Of a stretch of DNA of 64,000 nt, positions 16,025 to 26,196 are shown piece by piece. The position numbers and the translations under genes are program-made. The DNA lies in the NCBI RefSeq assembly GCF_004014855.1, contig NZ_CP034930.1:744001-808000 (forward strand). The letters are read 5' to 3'. The notes under the pieces are model-generated. The model did no database searches. It was not told where the DNA came from and was given only the letters and a program-made list of their open reading frames with translations. The stretch is from Apibacter raozihei. Lineage in GTDB: Bacteria; Bacteroidota; Bacteroidia; Flavobacteriales; Weeksellaceae. Numbering within the stretch: position 1 is the stretch's first letter; each line of letters opens with the position of its first letter.

Positions 16025-18436
16025 ATGAACCTTAAAACAAGGGTATTAGGCACAGTTGTACTGGCCGCAATCTTTTCGATTCCCGCTTACTCTCAAAATG
16101 TGGAATCAGACTCTTTGAATAATGACAAAATCCTAAACGACATCGTAATCGTTGGAAGAGGAGTGATAGACGTTGCAAAAGACAGAGAAACCCCTGTTGC
16201 TGTATCTATCATAAAAAAACAAGAAATTAAAGACAAATCAGGAAATCAGGAATTTCCTGCAATTATGAAAAACACTCCTTCTGTCTTTGTTGGAAGTGAA
16301 TCTGGAGGATATGGTGAATCTAGTATGACCGTACGTGGATTTGACCAGTCCAACACCGCATTTTTAATTAACGGACAACCGGTAAACGGAATGGAAGACG
16401 GTAAAATTTACTGGTCTAATTGGTCAGGGTTAACCGATATTGCAAATACCGTACAAATACAAAGAGGTCTAGGTTCTTCTAAACTAGCTATTTCATCAGT
16501 AGGTGGAACCGTAAACATTGTAACCAATGCAACTGAGAAAAAAGCCGGTTCAAGCGCACGTTTTCTTGCAGGTAATGACGGTTACTGGAAAGCAACTTAT
16601 GAATACAACAGCGGACTTCAAGGAAAATGGGGAGTTTCATTCTTAACCTCCACCTGGAGAGGAGACGGTTATAACCGTGGCACCAAAGGAGAAGGTCAAA
16701 TTTACTTCTTTTCTATTGGGTACAAACCAAATCAAAATCATAATATAAACTTTATGATTTATGGCGCTCCTCAAAAACATGATCAAAATTATTTTACTAA
16801 TATATATAATTACAAAAAATACGGATATAAATATAACGTAAATGAGGGTTGGCTAGACGGACAACAACTTTCCGAAAGAACTAACTATTACCACAAGCCT
16901 GTAGCCAACTTAAACTGGGACTGGCAAATAAGTGAAAAAAGTAGCTTATCTACCGTTTTATACGCTTCCTGGGGAAGAGGTGGTGGTACCGGAGGATTCG
17001 GAAGTACTAAAAGTATATTAGATTACAGAAATAGCACAACAGGACAAATTAACTGGGATGCGGTAGTTGATTACAATCAATCAAATAACATTGATGGAAT
17101 TGGATCAAGTAAATCGAACTACATACTTAGAACATCTGTAAACAATCATCAATGGTATGGATTAGTATCTAATTTCAATCATAAAATTTCCAAAAATTTA
17201 CAATTTAATGTAGGGGTAGACGGAAGAACTTATACGGGTACACACTTTAGAAAAGCCTACAATTTTCTAGGTCTTGAGGGTATTGATGACAAAACGCCTA
17301 ATGTTAATAATGGGGGAAGCAATATAATAACCAAATCTTACAGTATAAACCCTTGGAGCGCATTATTTCAAAATGTAAGCAAAGGCCAAAGAATAGGTTA
17401 TGATTACGATGAAACTATTCAATATATTGGTGGGTTTGGACAATTAGAGTATTCTAATAATTTCATATCAGCTTTTATCCAAGGTTCTGTATCTGAACAA
17501 TCTCATTCCAGAAAAGACCGTTTTAATTATGTTCCAGGAGATCAAAAATCAAGAACAGTAAATAATACCGGTTACAATGTAAAAGGAGGGATAAACTTTA
17601 AAATTAATAAACACCATAATATTTTTGGAAATGGCGGATACTACTCCAGACAACCATTTCAAGATAATTTATTTTTAAATTATAAAAATGATGTAAATCC
17701 ACTTGCTAAAAATGAAGAAATAGTTGGTGTGGAAGTTGGATACCAAATACGCTATTCATTTATAGATATTAATATAAATGCATATAGAACTGCCTGGAAT
17801 AACAGAGTAGAAACAATTTCAAATCAAACTGCAAATACTATTGAAAACAGAACAGGTATTGATGAATTGCACCAGGGAATTGAAGTTGACTTTACAGCTA
17901 AACCTTTTAGACAATTAAATTTTAAAGGACATTTATCCATAGGTAAATGGGAATATAGCGGTAATGCCCACTCTACAACTTACGATGCCGACAATTTATC
18001 AACTATTATCGCTGAAAAAGATATACTTCTTGATGGTGTTAAGACACCTAACGCTCCTCAATTCAGTTACGGAGTCGGAGTAATCTATAAACCATTTAAA
18101 GGCTTTTCTTTCGATGCAGACCTGAACCGTTATGAAAAATTATATTCTGATTTTGATGTTGCTTATATTAAAGCTAATGAAAAAATTGAATTGATAGAAT
18201 TACCTAAATATTTTACGTTGGATTTAGGTGCTAGTTACAGCATTTATTTTAACTCAAGTAATCTAAGGTTCAGAGTAAATGTTAACAATGCATTAAATGA
18301 TGTATTTATGACCTACTCTAAGGATAATCTACAAGCGGTTAGTGGAGTCGACACTTTTAAAGGTATCAACGTAAACAACCGGGTTTATTTTGGTAACGGA
18401 AGAACCTGGAACGCAGGTATTACTTACAATTTCTAA
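16025..18436 (+). CDS. TonB-dependent outer-membrane receptor
   Basis: 803 residues: signal peptide (to about residue 24), a short segment, then plug domain (NDIVIVGRGV, AIMKNTPSVFV, MTVRGFDQSNTAFLINGQPVNGMED) and a long barrel ending in an aromatic strand (WNAGITYNF). No carboxypeptidase-like domain and no SusD partner. The plug signature is like the siderophore/vitamin receptor class rather than SusC. Aromatic- and Gly-rich loops give no clue to cargo. The next gene is a TetR regulator after a terminator. Cargo unknown. Confidence 0.88.
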   Translation: MNLKTRVLGTVVLAAIFSIPAYSQNVESDSLNNDKILNDIVIVGRGVIDVAKDRETPVAVSIIKKQEIKDKSGNQEFPAIMKNTPSVFVGSESGGYGESSMTVRGFDQSNTAFLINGQPVNGMEDGKIYWSNWSGLTDIANTVQIQRGLGSSKLAISSVGGTVNIVTNATEKKAGSSARFLAGNDGYWKATYEYNSGLQGKWGVSFLTSTWRGDGYNRGTKGEGQIYFFSIGYKPNQNHNINFMIYGAPQKHDQNYFTNIYNYKKYGYKYNVNEGWLDGQQLSERTNYYHKPVANLNWDWQISEKSSLSTVLYASWGRGGGTGGFGSTKSILDYRNSTTGQINWDAVVDYNQSNNIDGIGSSKSNYILRTSVNNHQWYGLVSNFNHKISKNLQFNVGVDGRTYTGTHFRKAYNFLGLEGIDDKTPNVNNGGSNIITKSYSINPWSALFQNVSKGQRIGYDYDETIQYIGGFGQLEYSNNFISAFIQGSVSEQSHSRKDRFNYVPGDQKSRTVNNTGYNVKGGINFKINKHHNIFGNGGYYSRQPFQDNLFLNYKNDVNPLAKNEEIVGVEVGYQIRYSFIDININAYRTAWNNRVETISNQTANTIENRTGIDELHQGIEVDFTAKPFRQLNFKGHLSIGKWEYSGNAHSTTYDADNLSTIIAEKDILLDGVKTPNAPQFSYGVGVIYKPFKGFSFDADLNRYEKLYSDFDVAYIKANEKIELIELPKYFTLDLGASYSIYFNSSNLRFRVNVNNALNDVFMTYSKDNLQAVSGVDTFKGINVNNRVYFGNGRTWNAGITYNF

Positions 18437-18456
18437 AACATTTAAAAATTATATAT

Positions 18457-18488
18457 AAAAAAGCACTCTTAAAAAGAGTGCTTTTTTT
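18457..18488 (+). terminator. Terminator after the second TonB receptor
   Basis: Stem AAGCACTCTT (18461-18470) and AAGAGTGCTT (18474-18483) with an AAA loop, flanked by A-run and T-run. Confidence 0.88.
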
Positions 18489-18579
18489 GTATAATAGATA
18501 TTAAAATTTCAACTGTCAAGAAAACCGATTATACTTAATCGGTTTTTATTTATATCTTTACGCAATAAAAATAATCCAA

Positions 18580-19188
18580 ATGGATATAATAAAAGAAAAA
18601 ATAATATCCAAAGCTTTAGATTTATTTACACAAATCGGAGTAAAAGTGGTAACTATGGATATGATAAGTAGCGAGCTGGGAATGTCCAAAAAAACTTTGT
18701 ATGAGCATTTTTCAAGTAAAGAGGAACTTATTAAAATCACCTTTTCAGAGTGCCTCTCATGTTCTATGAGTGATATGGAATGCAAAATAAAAAATTATCA
18801 GAACATAATTCATCAAATATTACTAATCCTGGAAAATCTGAGCGAAATGTTTCTGATAAAAAAAGATCAAATAACTTTTCAACTTGAAAAATTCTATCCC
18901 GAAATATTTCATGAAATCCTTGCTGCGCAACAAACCTTCATTAAAAACTTATTGAAAAACAATATAAGTCTGGGGATTGATGAGGGAGTATACCGAGCAA
19001 AAATAAACAAGAAAATAACTGCCGAATATATTTACCTAACTATTCAGCTTATCATGGATAAAACAAAAACTGATGACACTAGCTCTGTTCAAAATCAGGT
19101 TAACCTAAATTATTCGGATCTTTTAATCCGTTCAATTGCTACTAAAAAAGGGGTTAAAGAACTGGAGAAATTAGTCAAAATAAACTAG
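18580..19188 (+). CDS. TetR-family transcriptional regulator
   Basis: 202-residue protein with an N-terminal TetR helix-turn-helix (VTMDMISSELGMSKKTLYEHFSSKEEL, residues about 24-50) followed by an all-helical ligand domain. Target and ligand unknown; flanking candidates are the TonB receptor upstream and the MscS channel downstream. TATCTTTA just before the start resembles a -7 element with the last base changed. Its stop overlaps by four bases with the stop of the convergent MscS gene. Confidence 0.88.
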   Translation: MDIIKEKIISKALDLFTQIGVKVVTMDMISSELGMSKKTLYEHFSSKEELIKITFSECLSCSMSDMECKIKNYQNIIHQILLILENLSEMFLIKKDQITFQLEKFYPEIFHEILAAQQTFIKNLLKNNISLGIDEGVYRAKINKKITAEYIYLTIQLIMDKTKTDDTSSVQNQVNLNYSDLLIRSIATKKGVKELEKLVKIN

Positions 19189-20444
19189 GATGGACTAACC
19201 AAGGTAAGCTCTAACTGAAATAAATGGGTAACTGCAATTAAATGCTCAAAAAGCAAGGCTTGGGTATCCTCATACATTTTCCAGTCTGAGGTTGAGGAAA
19301 AACAATACACCTCTACCGGTTGACCGTATATTGTAGGTTCTAACTGTCGTACCATAATAGTATCCTTTTTTGATATTCTGGGATTATTTTCAAGATACAA
19401 CTGAGTATAATAACGAAATACTCCAATATTAGTAATATAATCATTATCCTCATCAAGAATAGGATACACAAAATCTGTACTATTCTGATCTTTAATCTCT
19501 TTCTCTTTCTTTTGCAGATAAGAACTGAGCAACTCAATCTTAGTTAAATTATTTAATATAGACTCGTCCAACAATTTAAAAGACTTAAAGTTAAAAGTTA
19601 GAGATCTTTTTATCCTTCGAGTATTTGAAGAACGCATAATTTCGTAATTTTTAACTTCTGTAGCTATTAAATCATAAGTCGGTATCGTTGAAACAGTCTT
19701 ATCAGAATTTTGAATTTTAGTAGTTACCAAATTAATATCTTTCACATTACCATCCAGTCCGTACTTTGGAACCGAAATCCAGTCACCAACCTTTATCTGC
19801 TTAGAATTAGCAATGTTTAATCCAGCCACAAAACCAAGAATAGGATCTTTAAAAATAAGTAGAATTACAGCCATAATAGCACCCAAAAAGGCAAATATCT
19901 TAGCACTTGAAAGATTAAAAAGAATTGAAACAACTATAAAACAGGTAAACAAAATAATCAGCAATTTAAACAGTTCCGAAAAAGTCTTTAATGCTACTGT
20001 CCTATAACTTTGGTCTTTACTTTTTATCTCAGTGTATACATCTATTACATGAATAAAAAATTTGGAAAGAAATATTAATAGTAAAATACTAAAAATTAAA
20101 TCTAAAATATGAAAGCTTTGCGGATGATGATAAAATATGAGCGGAACCAGACAATAACAGATTCCTAACGGAAGTAAATGAAAAAAACTAGTAAAAACAT
20201 CTTTTTTGATAAACGTGTTGATCCATATATTTTTAGTTTTGGGAACCCACTTACGGATTAAGCGGATTAAAATTTTTCTTTGAAACAGATCCAGAATAAT
20301 GAATATACTCAGTAATAAAAGTGCTTTTACAAAAATTTGAAAAAAAAGCACAGTACCATCTGGAAAATTATCAGCAATAAAATAATGTAGCTGATCTATG
20401 ATAGTATTCTGATTTTCTAACTTTAAATTAACTGCATCATTCAT
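19185..20444 (-). CDS. MscS-family mechanosensitive channel
   Basis: 419-residue membrane protein with four or five N-terminal helices, then the pore-lining helix and MscS beta domain (AFLGAIMAVILLIFKDPILGF, then IKVGDWISVPKYGLDGNVKDI). The cytosolic C-terminal alpha/beta region holds the EPTIYGQPVEVYCFSST strand typical of the YbdG-like subgroup. Expected role: pressure-gated release of ions during hypo-osmotic shock. Convergent with tetR; no operon partner. Confidence 0.9.
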   Translation of the reverse strand: MNDAVNLKLENQNTIIDQLHYFIADNFPDGTVLFFQIFVKALLLLSIFIILDLFQRKILIRLIRKWVPKTKNIWINTFIKKDVFTSFFHLLPLGICYCLVPLIFYHHPQSFHILDLIFSILLLIFLSKFFIHVIDVYTEIKSKDQSYRTVALKTFSELFKLLIILFTCFIVVSILFNLSSAKIFAFLGAIMAVILLIFKDPILGFVAGLNIANSKQIKVGDWISVPKYGLDGNVKDINLVTTKIQNSDKTVSTIPTYDLIATEVKNYEIMRSSNTRRIKRSLTFNFKSFKLLDESILNNLTKIELLSSYLQKKEKEIKDQNSTDFVYPILDEDNDYITNIGVFRYYTQLYLENNPRISKKDTIMVRQLEPTIYGQPVEVYCFSSTSDWKMYEDTQALLFEHLIAVTHLFQLELTLVSPS

Positions 20445-20794
20445 ACTTTTTATAATTATATATTATTGATTCTAAATTCACAAATTATACCAATTAGTCA
20501 GCCTTCAGTCTTCCCCATTATAACTATCTGTTTATGATATGTGCTGTGTTAACTATTATCAAATTAAAACTATATTTGCCTTTAGTTATATTATAATTTT
20601 ATTACTATTTCTTAAAGTTATCTATATCAAAAATAATTTAAACTTTATAAATTAAAATTTCAATTAATTGTGATTTCTTTACGCTTGGGTCAATATACTG
20701 CACGCTTTCTACCCGTTTTCATATTATTTGTTCCTTAAGTTTTTTATAAGTAAAAAATTATCCTTAATTTACAAGAACCAATTTAAACAAATTT
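20445..20794. other. Intergenic region with a possible promoter
   Basis: About 350 bases between divergent mscS and a hydrolase gene. TATATTTG at 20571-20578 with a near-consensus TTA at 20549-20551 could start a plus-strand transcript with a 210-base leader to the gene at 20795. No structured RNA was recognised in that leader. Confidence 0.4.
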
Positions 20795-21658
20795 ATGAAG
20801 CTATATCCTATTGAAACCGGTAATTTTAAATTAGATGGGGGAGCCATGTTCGGTGTGGTACCGAAATCTCTATGGCAAAAAACTAATCCTGCCGACTCTA
20901 ATAATCTTATTGATTTAACAATGAGATGCTTATTGGTGGAAAACGGAAAAAAATTAATCTTAATCGATACTGGTCTGGGAAATAAGCAATCTGACAAATT
21001 TTTCGGTTATTACCATTTATGGGGAGAGGAAACTCTTGAAAAATCTTTAGCTCGATATGGTTTTACCACAGATGATATTACGGATGTTTTTCTGACTCAC
21101 CTGCATTTTGACCATTGCGGAGGAGCTGTAAAATGGAATAAAAAGAAAACCAAGTATGAGTTAACCTTTAAAAATGCAACTTACTGGAGTAATCAGAATC
21201 ATTGGGAATGGGCTGTAAATCCTAACCCGAGAGAAAAGGCTTCATTTTTAAAAGAAAACATTCTTCCAATTCAGGAAAGTGAACAACTTAAATTTATTGA
21301 TATACCTAAGGATAATTATCTTAAAGATTCTCCTCTTGGTTTTGACATTCTATTTGTGGATGGCCATACTGATAAACAAATGCTTCCGGTTATATCATTT
21401 GAGGGAAAAACGATGATTTATGCAGCAGATCTTCTTCCTACTACCGGACATATTCCCTTGCCATATGTAATGGGATATGATACACGGCCATTACTAACTT
21501 TAAATGAAAAAGAAAAAATCCTGCGTCTTGCGGAACAACAGGATTATCTTTTCTTTTTTGAACATGATGTTAGTCATGAACTATGTACTTTACAAAAAAC
21601 AGATAAAGGAATCAGACTTAAAGAAACTTTTAATTTCTTAGATATTTTCGGCCGCTGA
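20795..21658 (+). CDS. Metallo-beta-lactamase-fold hydrolase
   Basis: 287-residue cytosolic hydrolase with the zinc motif THLHFDHCGG (His102, His104, Asp106, His107), a third zinc His in DGHTDKQM and a metal Asp in IYAADLLP. The layout (CLLVENGKKLILIDTGLG, then the long alpha segment) is that of the group including quorum-quenching lactonases and many generic hydrolases. Substrate cannot be deduced. Convergent with pta. Confidence 0.88.
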   Translation: MKLYPIETGNFKLDGGAMFGVVPKSLWQKTNPADSNNLIDLTMRCLLVENGKKLILIDTGLGNKQSDKFFGYYHLWGEETLEKSLARYGFTTDDITDVFLTHLHFDHCGGAVKWNKKKTKYELTFKNATYWSNQNHWEWAVNPNPREKASFLKENILPIQESEQLKFIDIPKDNYLKDSPLGFDILFVDGHTDKQMLPVISFEGKTMIYAADLLPTTGHIPLPYVMGYDTRPLLTLNEKEKILRLAEQQDYLFFFEHDVSHELCTLQKTDKGIRLKETFNFLDIFGR

Positions 21659-21689
21659 TTTCCTTACATATTTTTGTCAATTTAACTCT

Positions 21690-23783
21690 TTATTGATCAT
21701 TTGCAGCCTGAATAGCTGTTATAACTACTGTGTTGTAAATATCTTCAATTTTAGCGCCACGGCTTAAGTCATTAATAGGTTTTTTTAACCCTTGAAGAAC
21801 TGGTCCTAAGGCTAAACCACCGGATTCTCTCTGTACGGCTTTATACGTATTATTCCCCGTATTTAAATCAGGGAAAATAAGCACATTTGCCTGACCTGCA
21901 ACTTGTGAACCCGGCATTTTACTACTTCCAACACTAGGAACCACAGCTGCATCGTATTGAATAGGTCCTTCAACAAGTAAATCAGGGCGTGATTCTTTAA
22001 CCAGTTCCGTTGCTTTTCTTACTTTATCTACCTCTTCTCCCGAACCTGAATTTCCTGAAGAATAGGACAACATAGCTATTTTTGGTTCTATCCCAAAAGC
22101 TTTAGCTGTCTGGGCAGAAGAAATTGCAATATCTGCAAGTTGCTCGGAAGTAGGATTAGGAACGACAGCGCAATCTCCATACACTAAAACTCTATCCTGC
22201 AAAAGCATAAAGAATACAGAAGAAACCGTTTTTATTCCCGGTTTTGTTTTAACAAACTGCAATGCCGGACGTATGGTGTGAGCTGTTGTATTTTGAGCTC
22301 CTGAAACCATTCCATCAGCATCTCCCTTATAAACCATCATAGTACCGAAATATGAAGCATCCAATATTAAATCTTTTGCCTGAGCAAGCTCCATACCTTT
22401 ATCTTTCCTTAGCTCAAAAAGTGTTTGGGCATAATCATCCATTTTATCACTTTCCGTATTATCCAACAACGAAATATAATTTTCATTCCACGGCAATCCT
22501 AATTGATTTGCTCTTTGTTTTATTTCTTCCGGTTTTCCTAATATGGTTACTTTTACTATTTCGTCTTCAGCCAGCATTGAAGCTGCCTTTAATATCCTAT
22601 CATCGCTTCCTTCAGGAAGAACTACATGCTTTTGCGCTAACTTAGCAGTTCTTAGTAAATTATATTGGAACATTCGGGGAGTTATCCCTCCTATTTTAAA
22701 AGAAGATATTTTATCATCCAGTTCAGGTATATTTACATATTCTTCAAATAGATCAATATTCTTTTTAATTTTATTAATAGCTTCCGGATAAATTGAAGAT
22801 TTTATATTTGCAGCTGTAGTTGCCGTCTCAAAAGTTCCAGAATCAACCAACATAATCGGCAGATTTACATTAGAACCTTCAATCAGTTTCACAATAGTAG
22901 CTTCAGGCGACATTCCGGCAGTCAATATCAATCCGGAAACACGTGGAAAATTAGATAAGTTAGACAACAATACACCAGCAATTAAATCTGACCTGTCTCC
23001 AGGAATCACTGCTACACAATCCTCCTCAACATAGTTCATAAAATTGGTCAGTTGCATACCTCCGATAATAAATTTCTTTATCGGCCTGTCAAGATTATCT
23101 TTTCCAAATAAAATTTCGGCACCTAAGGCATCCGCAACTTCTTTCAATGTGGGAAAGCTTAAAGATTTATCTTGCGGAATAACTGAAAACAAAATAGAAT
23201 CGTCAGTAATTCTTTTTCTGAATTTGGTTGTTATCTCATCAATAGGTTTAGTTGATTTATTTACAATAACTGCAATAACTTTATTATCTCTTTTCAAGAA
23301 ATTATCAACTTCAAGACTTATATTCTTAGATAAATCATGAGTGGTTTTAAAAGAATCTTTAACTACTAAAACTACCGGTATATTTAAAGATTTAGCTATT
23401 ACAATATTTAAATCGTAATCAAGTGAGTTGCTTTCGGACGACAAATCTGTTCCATCTATTAAAACAAAATCGTATTTATCTTCCAGTGCTTTATATTTTT
23501 GTATAATAACATCATAAAGTTCGTTTAATCTACCGTTATTCTGATGATCTATAACTTCACTTTTAGTAAAAGCATATGCATCTTCATAGTTCTCTTCCAG
23601 ATTAAAATAAGAAATCATAGTTTCGATATGATTGTCTTTCATACCTTCTTCAATATCGTCAATAATCGGTCGGAAATAGGCTATGTTAGGAGTTCTTCTC
23701 ATAACCATCTGCACAATTCCCAGGCTAATCAATGATTTTCCACTGTTAGGACTGGTCGTTGCTACATATACTGATCTATTCAT
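21690..23783 (-). CDS. pta: Phosphate acetyltransferase, long three-domain form
   Basis: Converts acetyl-CoA and phosphate to acetyl phosphate and CoA. The 697-residue protein has an N-terminal P-loop domain (VATTSPNSGKSLIS, residues 7-20), a DRTGG middle domain (about 215-330) and the C-terminal catalytic domain from about residue 370 (VVLPEGSDDRILKAA, CAVVPNPTSEQLADIA, MLSYSSGNSGSGEE). This is the regulated Pta type. The usual neighbour ackA is not next to it. Start ATGAATAGATC has no purine-rich site. Confidence 0.96.
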   Translation of the reverse strand: MNRSVYVATTSPNSGKSLISLGIVQMVMRRTPNIAYFRPIIDDIEEGMKDNHIETMISYFNLEENYEDAYAFTKSEVIDHQNNGRLNELYDVIIQKYKALEDKYDFVLIDGTDLSSESNSLDYDLNIVIAKSLNIPVVLVVKDSFKTTHDLSKNISLEVDNFLKRDNKVIAVIVNKSTKPIDEITTKFRKRITDDSILFSVIPQDKSLSFPTLKEVADALGAEILFGKDNLDRPIKKFIIGGMQLTNFMNYVEEDCVAVIPGDRSDLIAGVLLSNLSNFPRVSGLILTAGMSPEATIVKLIEGSNVNLPIMLVDSGTFETATTAANIKSSIYPEAINKIKKNIDLFEEYVNIPELDDKISSFKIGGITPRMFQYNLLRTAKLAQKHVVLPEGSDDRILKAASMLAEDEIVKVTILGKPEEIKQRANQLGLPWNENYISLLDNTESDKMDDYAQTLFELRKDKGMELAQAKDLILDASYFGTMMVYKGDADGMVSGAQNTTAHTIRPALQFVKTKPGIKTVSSVFFMLLQDRVLVYGDCAVVPNPTSEQLADIAISSAQTAKAFGIEPKIAMLSYSSGNSGSGEEVDKVRKATELVKESRPDLLVEGPIQYDAAVVPSVGSSKMPGSQVAGQANVLIFPDLNTGNNTYKAVQRESGGLALGPVLQGLKKPINDLSRGAKIEDIYNTVVITAIQAANDQ

Positions 23784-23910
23784 CTACATTTAAAATTTAG
23801 GTTGACACAAACTTACAAAATCGTAATAAATAAGTGAAATAAATTAATGTTTCTTATGCTTTTTAACTTTTATTTTTTAAACCAATTTTTATAAAATAAA
23901 ATATAATACA

Positions 23911-24684
23911 TTAAAAATCAACCACTAAACCATCATATGCCAAAAATACATTAGGTGGTAGATCTTTCTGAACCTCATCATGAAATCCTAAATTGTAGCT
24001 GATATGTGTTAAAAATGCTATTCCCGGATTAATTTTCTCAACAACTTCCAAGGCTTGCTCCAAAGAAAAGTGAGAATGATGAGGTTCCTGACGCAATGCA
24101 TTAATAACAAGAATACCCGTTTTGCTTACACTTTCTATTACATTTATTGAAACATGAGAAGCATCGGTTATATAAGTTAACTCTCCTATTTTATATCCCA
24201 AAATTGGCAATTCTCCGTGTAAAATTTGTATCGGGTAAATAATATTATCTTTAATTTTAAATGCTCCGTCAATTTCAATTGTATCAAAGCCGGGAGCTCC
24301 GGGATATTTTATAGTTGCAAAAGCATATGAATAACGGGTTCGAATTTCATTCAAAACACGTGGCAATGCATAAATAGGTATGTCTTCTCCCTTTATAAAA
24401 TTTATAGGTCTCAAATCATCCAATCCGCCCACATGATCGTTATGTTCATGAGTAAGTAATACTGCATCCACATTAGATTTATTCTCTCTGAGCATTTGCA
24501 TTCTAAAATCGGGGCCACAATCTAATAAAAGATCCAAACCACAATATTCAACCAAAGCAGAAGTACGCAATCTTTTGTCTTTAGGATTACTTGACAGGCA
24601 TACCGGATGCGTTGAACCAATCACCGGTATACCTTGCGAAGTCCCTGTGCCCAAGAAGGTTATCTTAGATTTTCTTAATTCCAT
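23911..24684 (-). CDS. PhnP/RNase Z-like metallo-beta-lactamase hydrolase
   Basis: 257 residues opening with FLGTGTSQGIP, then the zinc motif LTHEHNDHVGG (His79, His81, Asp83, His84), a Cys-containing loop (VCLSSNPKDKRLRTS), and late metal residues in YITDASHVS and FLTHISY. This pattern is that of the PhnP-like phosphodiesterase branch. There is no phn operon nearby, so the substrate may be a cyclic phosphodiester but is unknown. It is divergent from the gene at 24721 with only 36 bases between starts. Confidence 0.88.
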   Translation of the reverse strand: MELRKSKITFLGTGTSQGIPVIGSTHPVCLSSNPKDKRLRTSALVEYCGLDLLLDCGPDFRMQMLRENKSNVDAVLLTHEHNDHVGGLDDLRPINFIKGEDIPIYALPRVLNEIRTRYSYAFATIKYPGAPGFDTIEIDGAFKIKDNIIYPIQILHGELPILGYKIGELTYITDASHVSINVIESVSKTGILVINALRQEPHHSHFSLEQALEVVEKINPGIAFLTHISYNLGFHDEVQKDLPPNVFLAYDGLVVDF

Positions 24685-24720
24685 AATTTTTGTAAATTTA
24701 CGAACAAAAGTTTAAAATTT

Positions 24721-26154
24721 ATGCTTACTTCCAGACAAGTATTAACTCCAAGACAAAAAGCTCTTCAAATAAATTTAAATAAGAATATCTATGGTACTTT
24801 TTCTGAAATAGGAGCAGGACAAGAGACCGTTCGATACTTTTTTAGAGCCGGAGCTGCTTCCAAAACCATAGCAAAAGCCATATCTGCATATGATAAAGAT
24901 TTCAGCGATTCCATATATGGAAAAGAAGTAGACAACCGATATGTTTCTCAGACTCGGTTATTGCGAATGCTGGATCATGAAATTAAACTTATTGAAAACC
25001 GAATCAATCGCCAAAGTGCACCAGGCAGAAAATTTTTCTCTTATGCTAATACAGTTACCACTATAAATTTTAATAAAACATCTAAAGGACATGGCTGGGT
25101 GGGCATAAGATTCCAATTAGACGAACTGGAAGATTACAATGAGATTATTTTACATGTACGTTTTCACGAAAATGATGCTAAATTACAACAGGAAACTTTG
25201 GGAGTTTTAGGAGTAAACCTTATCTATGGGGCTTTTTATTATGCTGAGGATCCTAAAACCATTATTGAATCTTTATACGACGAAATCAACACAGATCAAA
25301 TTGAAGTTGATATGATTAATTTCAGCGGTCCCAGATATGCATATGTTGATAACCGACTTATGAGCTTGCAATTGGTTAAGAACGGGATGACAGATGCAAT
25401 AGTATTTGAACCTAACGGAAAAAATGTTCTCCCTGCTGATGAATTATATAGAAAAAATATATTTGCCCTTAGAGGTAGTTTCCGGCCTGTAACCAACGTC
25501 AATATTGATATGTGTAATCAGGGATTAAAAATGTTTATGAACGAAGAGAATGTGACTTCTGAAAATTTAAAAGTTTTATTTGAAATAACCATAACTAATT
25601 TAAGAGCCGCAGGAGAAATTAATGAACGTGATTTTCTGGACCGTGCCGATGTGTTGGGAAAATTGGGATACACGGTTTTGGTTTCCAACTTTTCCGAATA
25701 TTATAGACTTGTAGATTATTTTAGCCGTTTTACTACTGAAAAAATCGGAATTACTATGGGGGTTAACAATTTGCTTGACATATTTGAAGAAGGGTATTAC
25801 AGTAATCTCGGAGGAGGTATAATGGAAGCTTTTGGTAAACTTTTCAAGCAACAAATGAAAATTTATTTATATCCTTATATAGATATTAATTCTGAAGAGC
25901 TTTTAACTTCAGAAAATTTAAGAGTTAATGACAACTTAAAAGATCTGTATAAATATTTTAAGAAAAATGAAAGAATTGTTGACATTAAAGAATATGACGA
26001 AGCCCATTTAAGAATCTATGGTAAAAAGATTTTAGCACAGATAGCAATGGGAATTACGGGATGGGAAGATAAGGTACCTAAAGAGGTTGCTAATATGATT
26101 AAAGAGCGAGGTATGTTTGGATTCTCTAAAGGATATGCTCTTCCGCCACAATAA
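24721..26154 (+). CDS. Conserved Bacteroidota protein of unknown function
   Basis: 477-residue soluble protein, without signal peptide or membrane helix. Conserved-looking blocks include TPRQKALQINLNKNIYGTF, IGAGQETVRYFFRAG, VGIRFQLDEL, LGVLGVNLIYGAFYY, LMSLQLVKNGMTDAIVF and ALRGSFRPVTNVNIDM. I recall close relatives in many flavobacteria labelled TonB-dependent receptor or nicotinate-nucleotide adenylyltransferase, but neither fits: there is no beta-barrel and no HxGH nucleotidyltransferase motif. It is followed 42 bases later by a DUF4286 gene. Function unknown; likely cytosolic. Confidence 0.8.
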   Translation: MLTSRQVLTPRQKALQINLNKNIYGTFSEIGAGQETVRYFFRAGAASKTIAKAISAYDKDFSDSIYGKEVDNRYVSQTRLLRMLDHEIKLIENRINRQSAPGRKFFSYANTVTTINFNKTSKGHGWVGIRFQLDELEDYNEIILHVRFHENDAKLQQETLGVLGVNLIYGAFYYAEDPKTIIESLYDEINTDQIEVDMINFSGPRYAYVDNRLMSLQLVKNGMTDAIVFEPNGKNVLPADELYRKNIFALRGSFRPVTNVNIDMCNQGLKMFMNEENVTSENLKVLFEITITNLRAAGEINERDFLDRADVLGKLGYTVLVSNFSEYYRLVDYFSRFTTEKIGITMGVNNLLDIFEEGYYSNLGGGIMEAFGKLFKQQMKIYLYPYIDINSEELLTSENLRVNDNLKDLYKYFKKNERIVDIKEYDEAHLRIYGKKILAQIAMGITGWEDKVPKEVANMIKERGMFGFSKGYALPPQ

Positions 26155-26196
26155 AGTGTTTTAAAAATTTTTATAAAAATTAAAAAGTTCTAAAAA

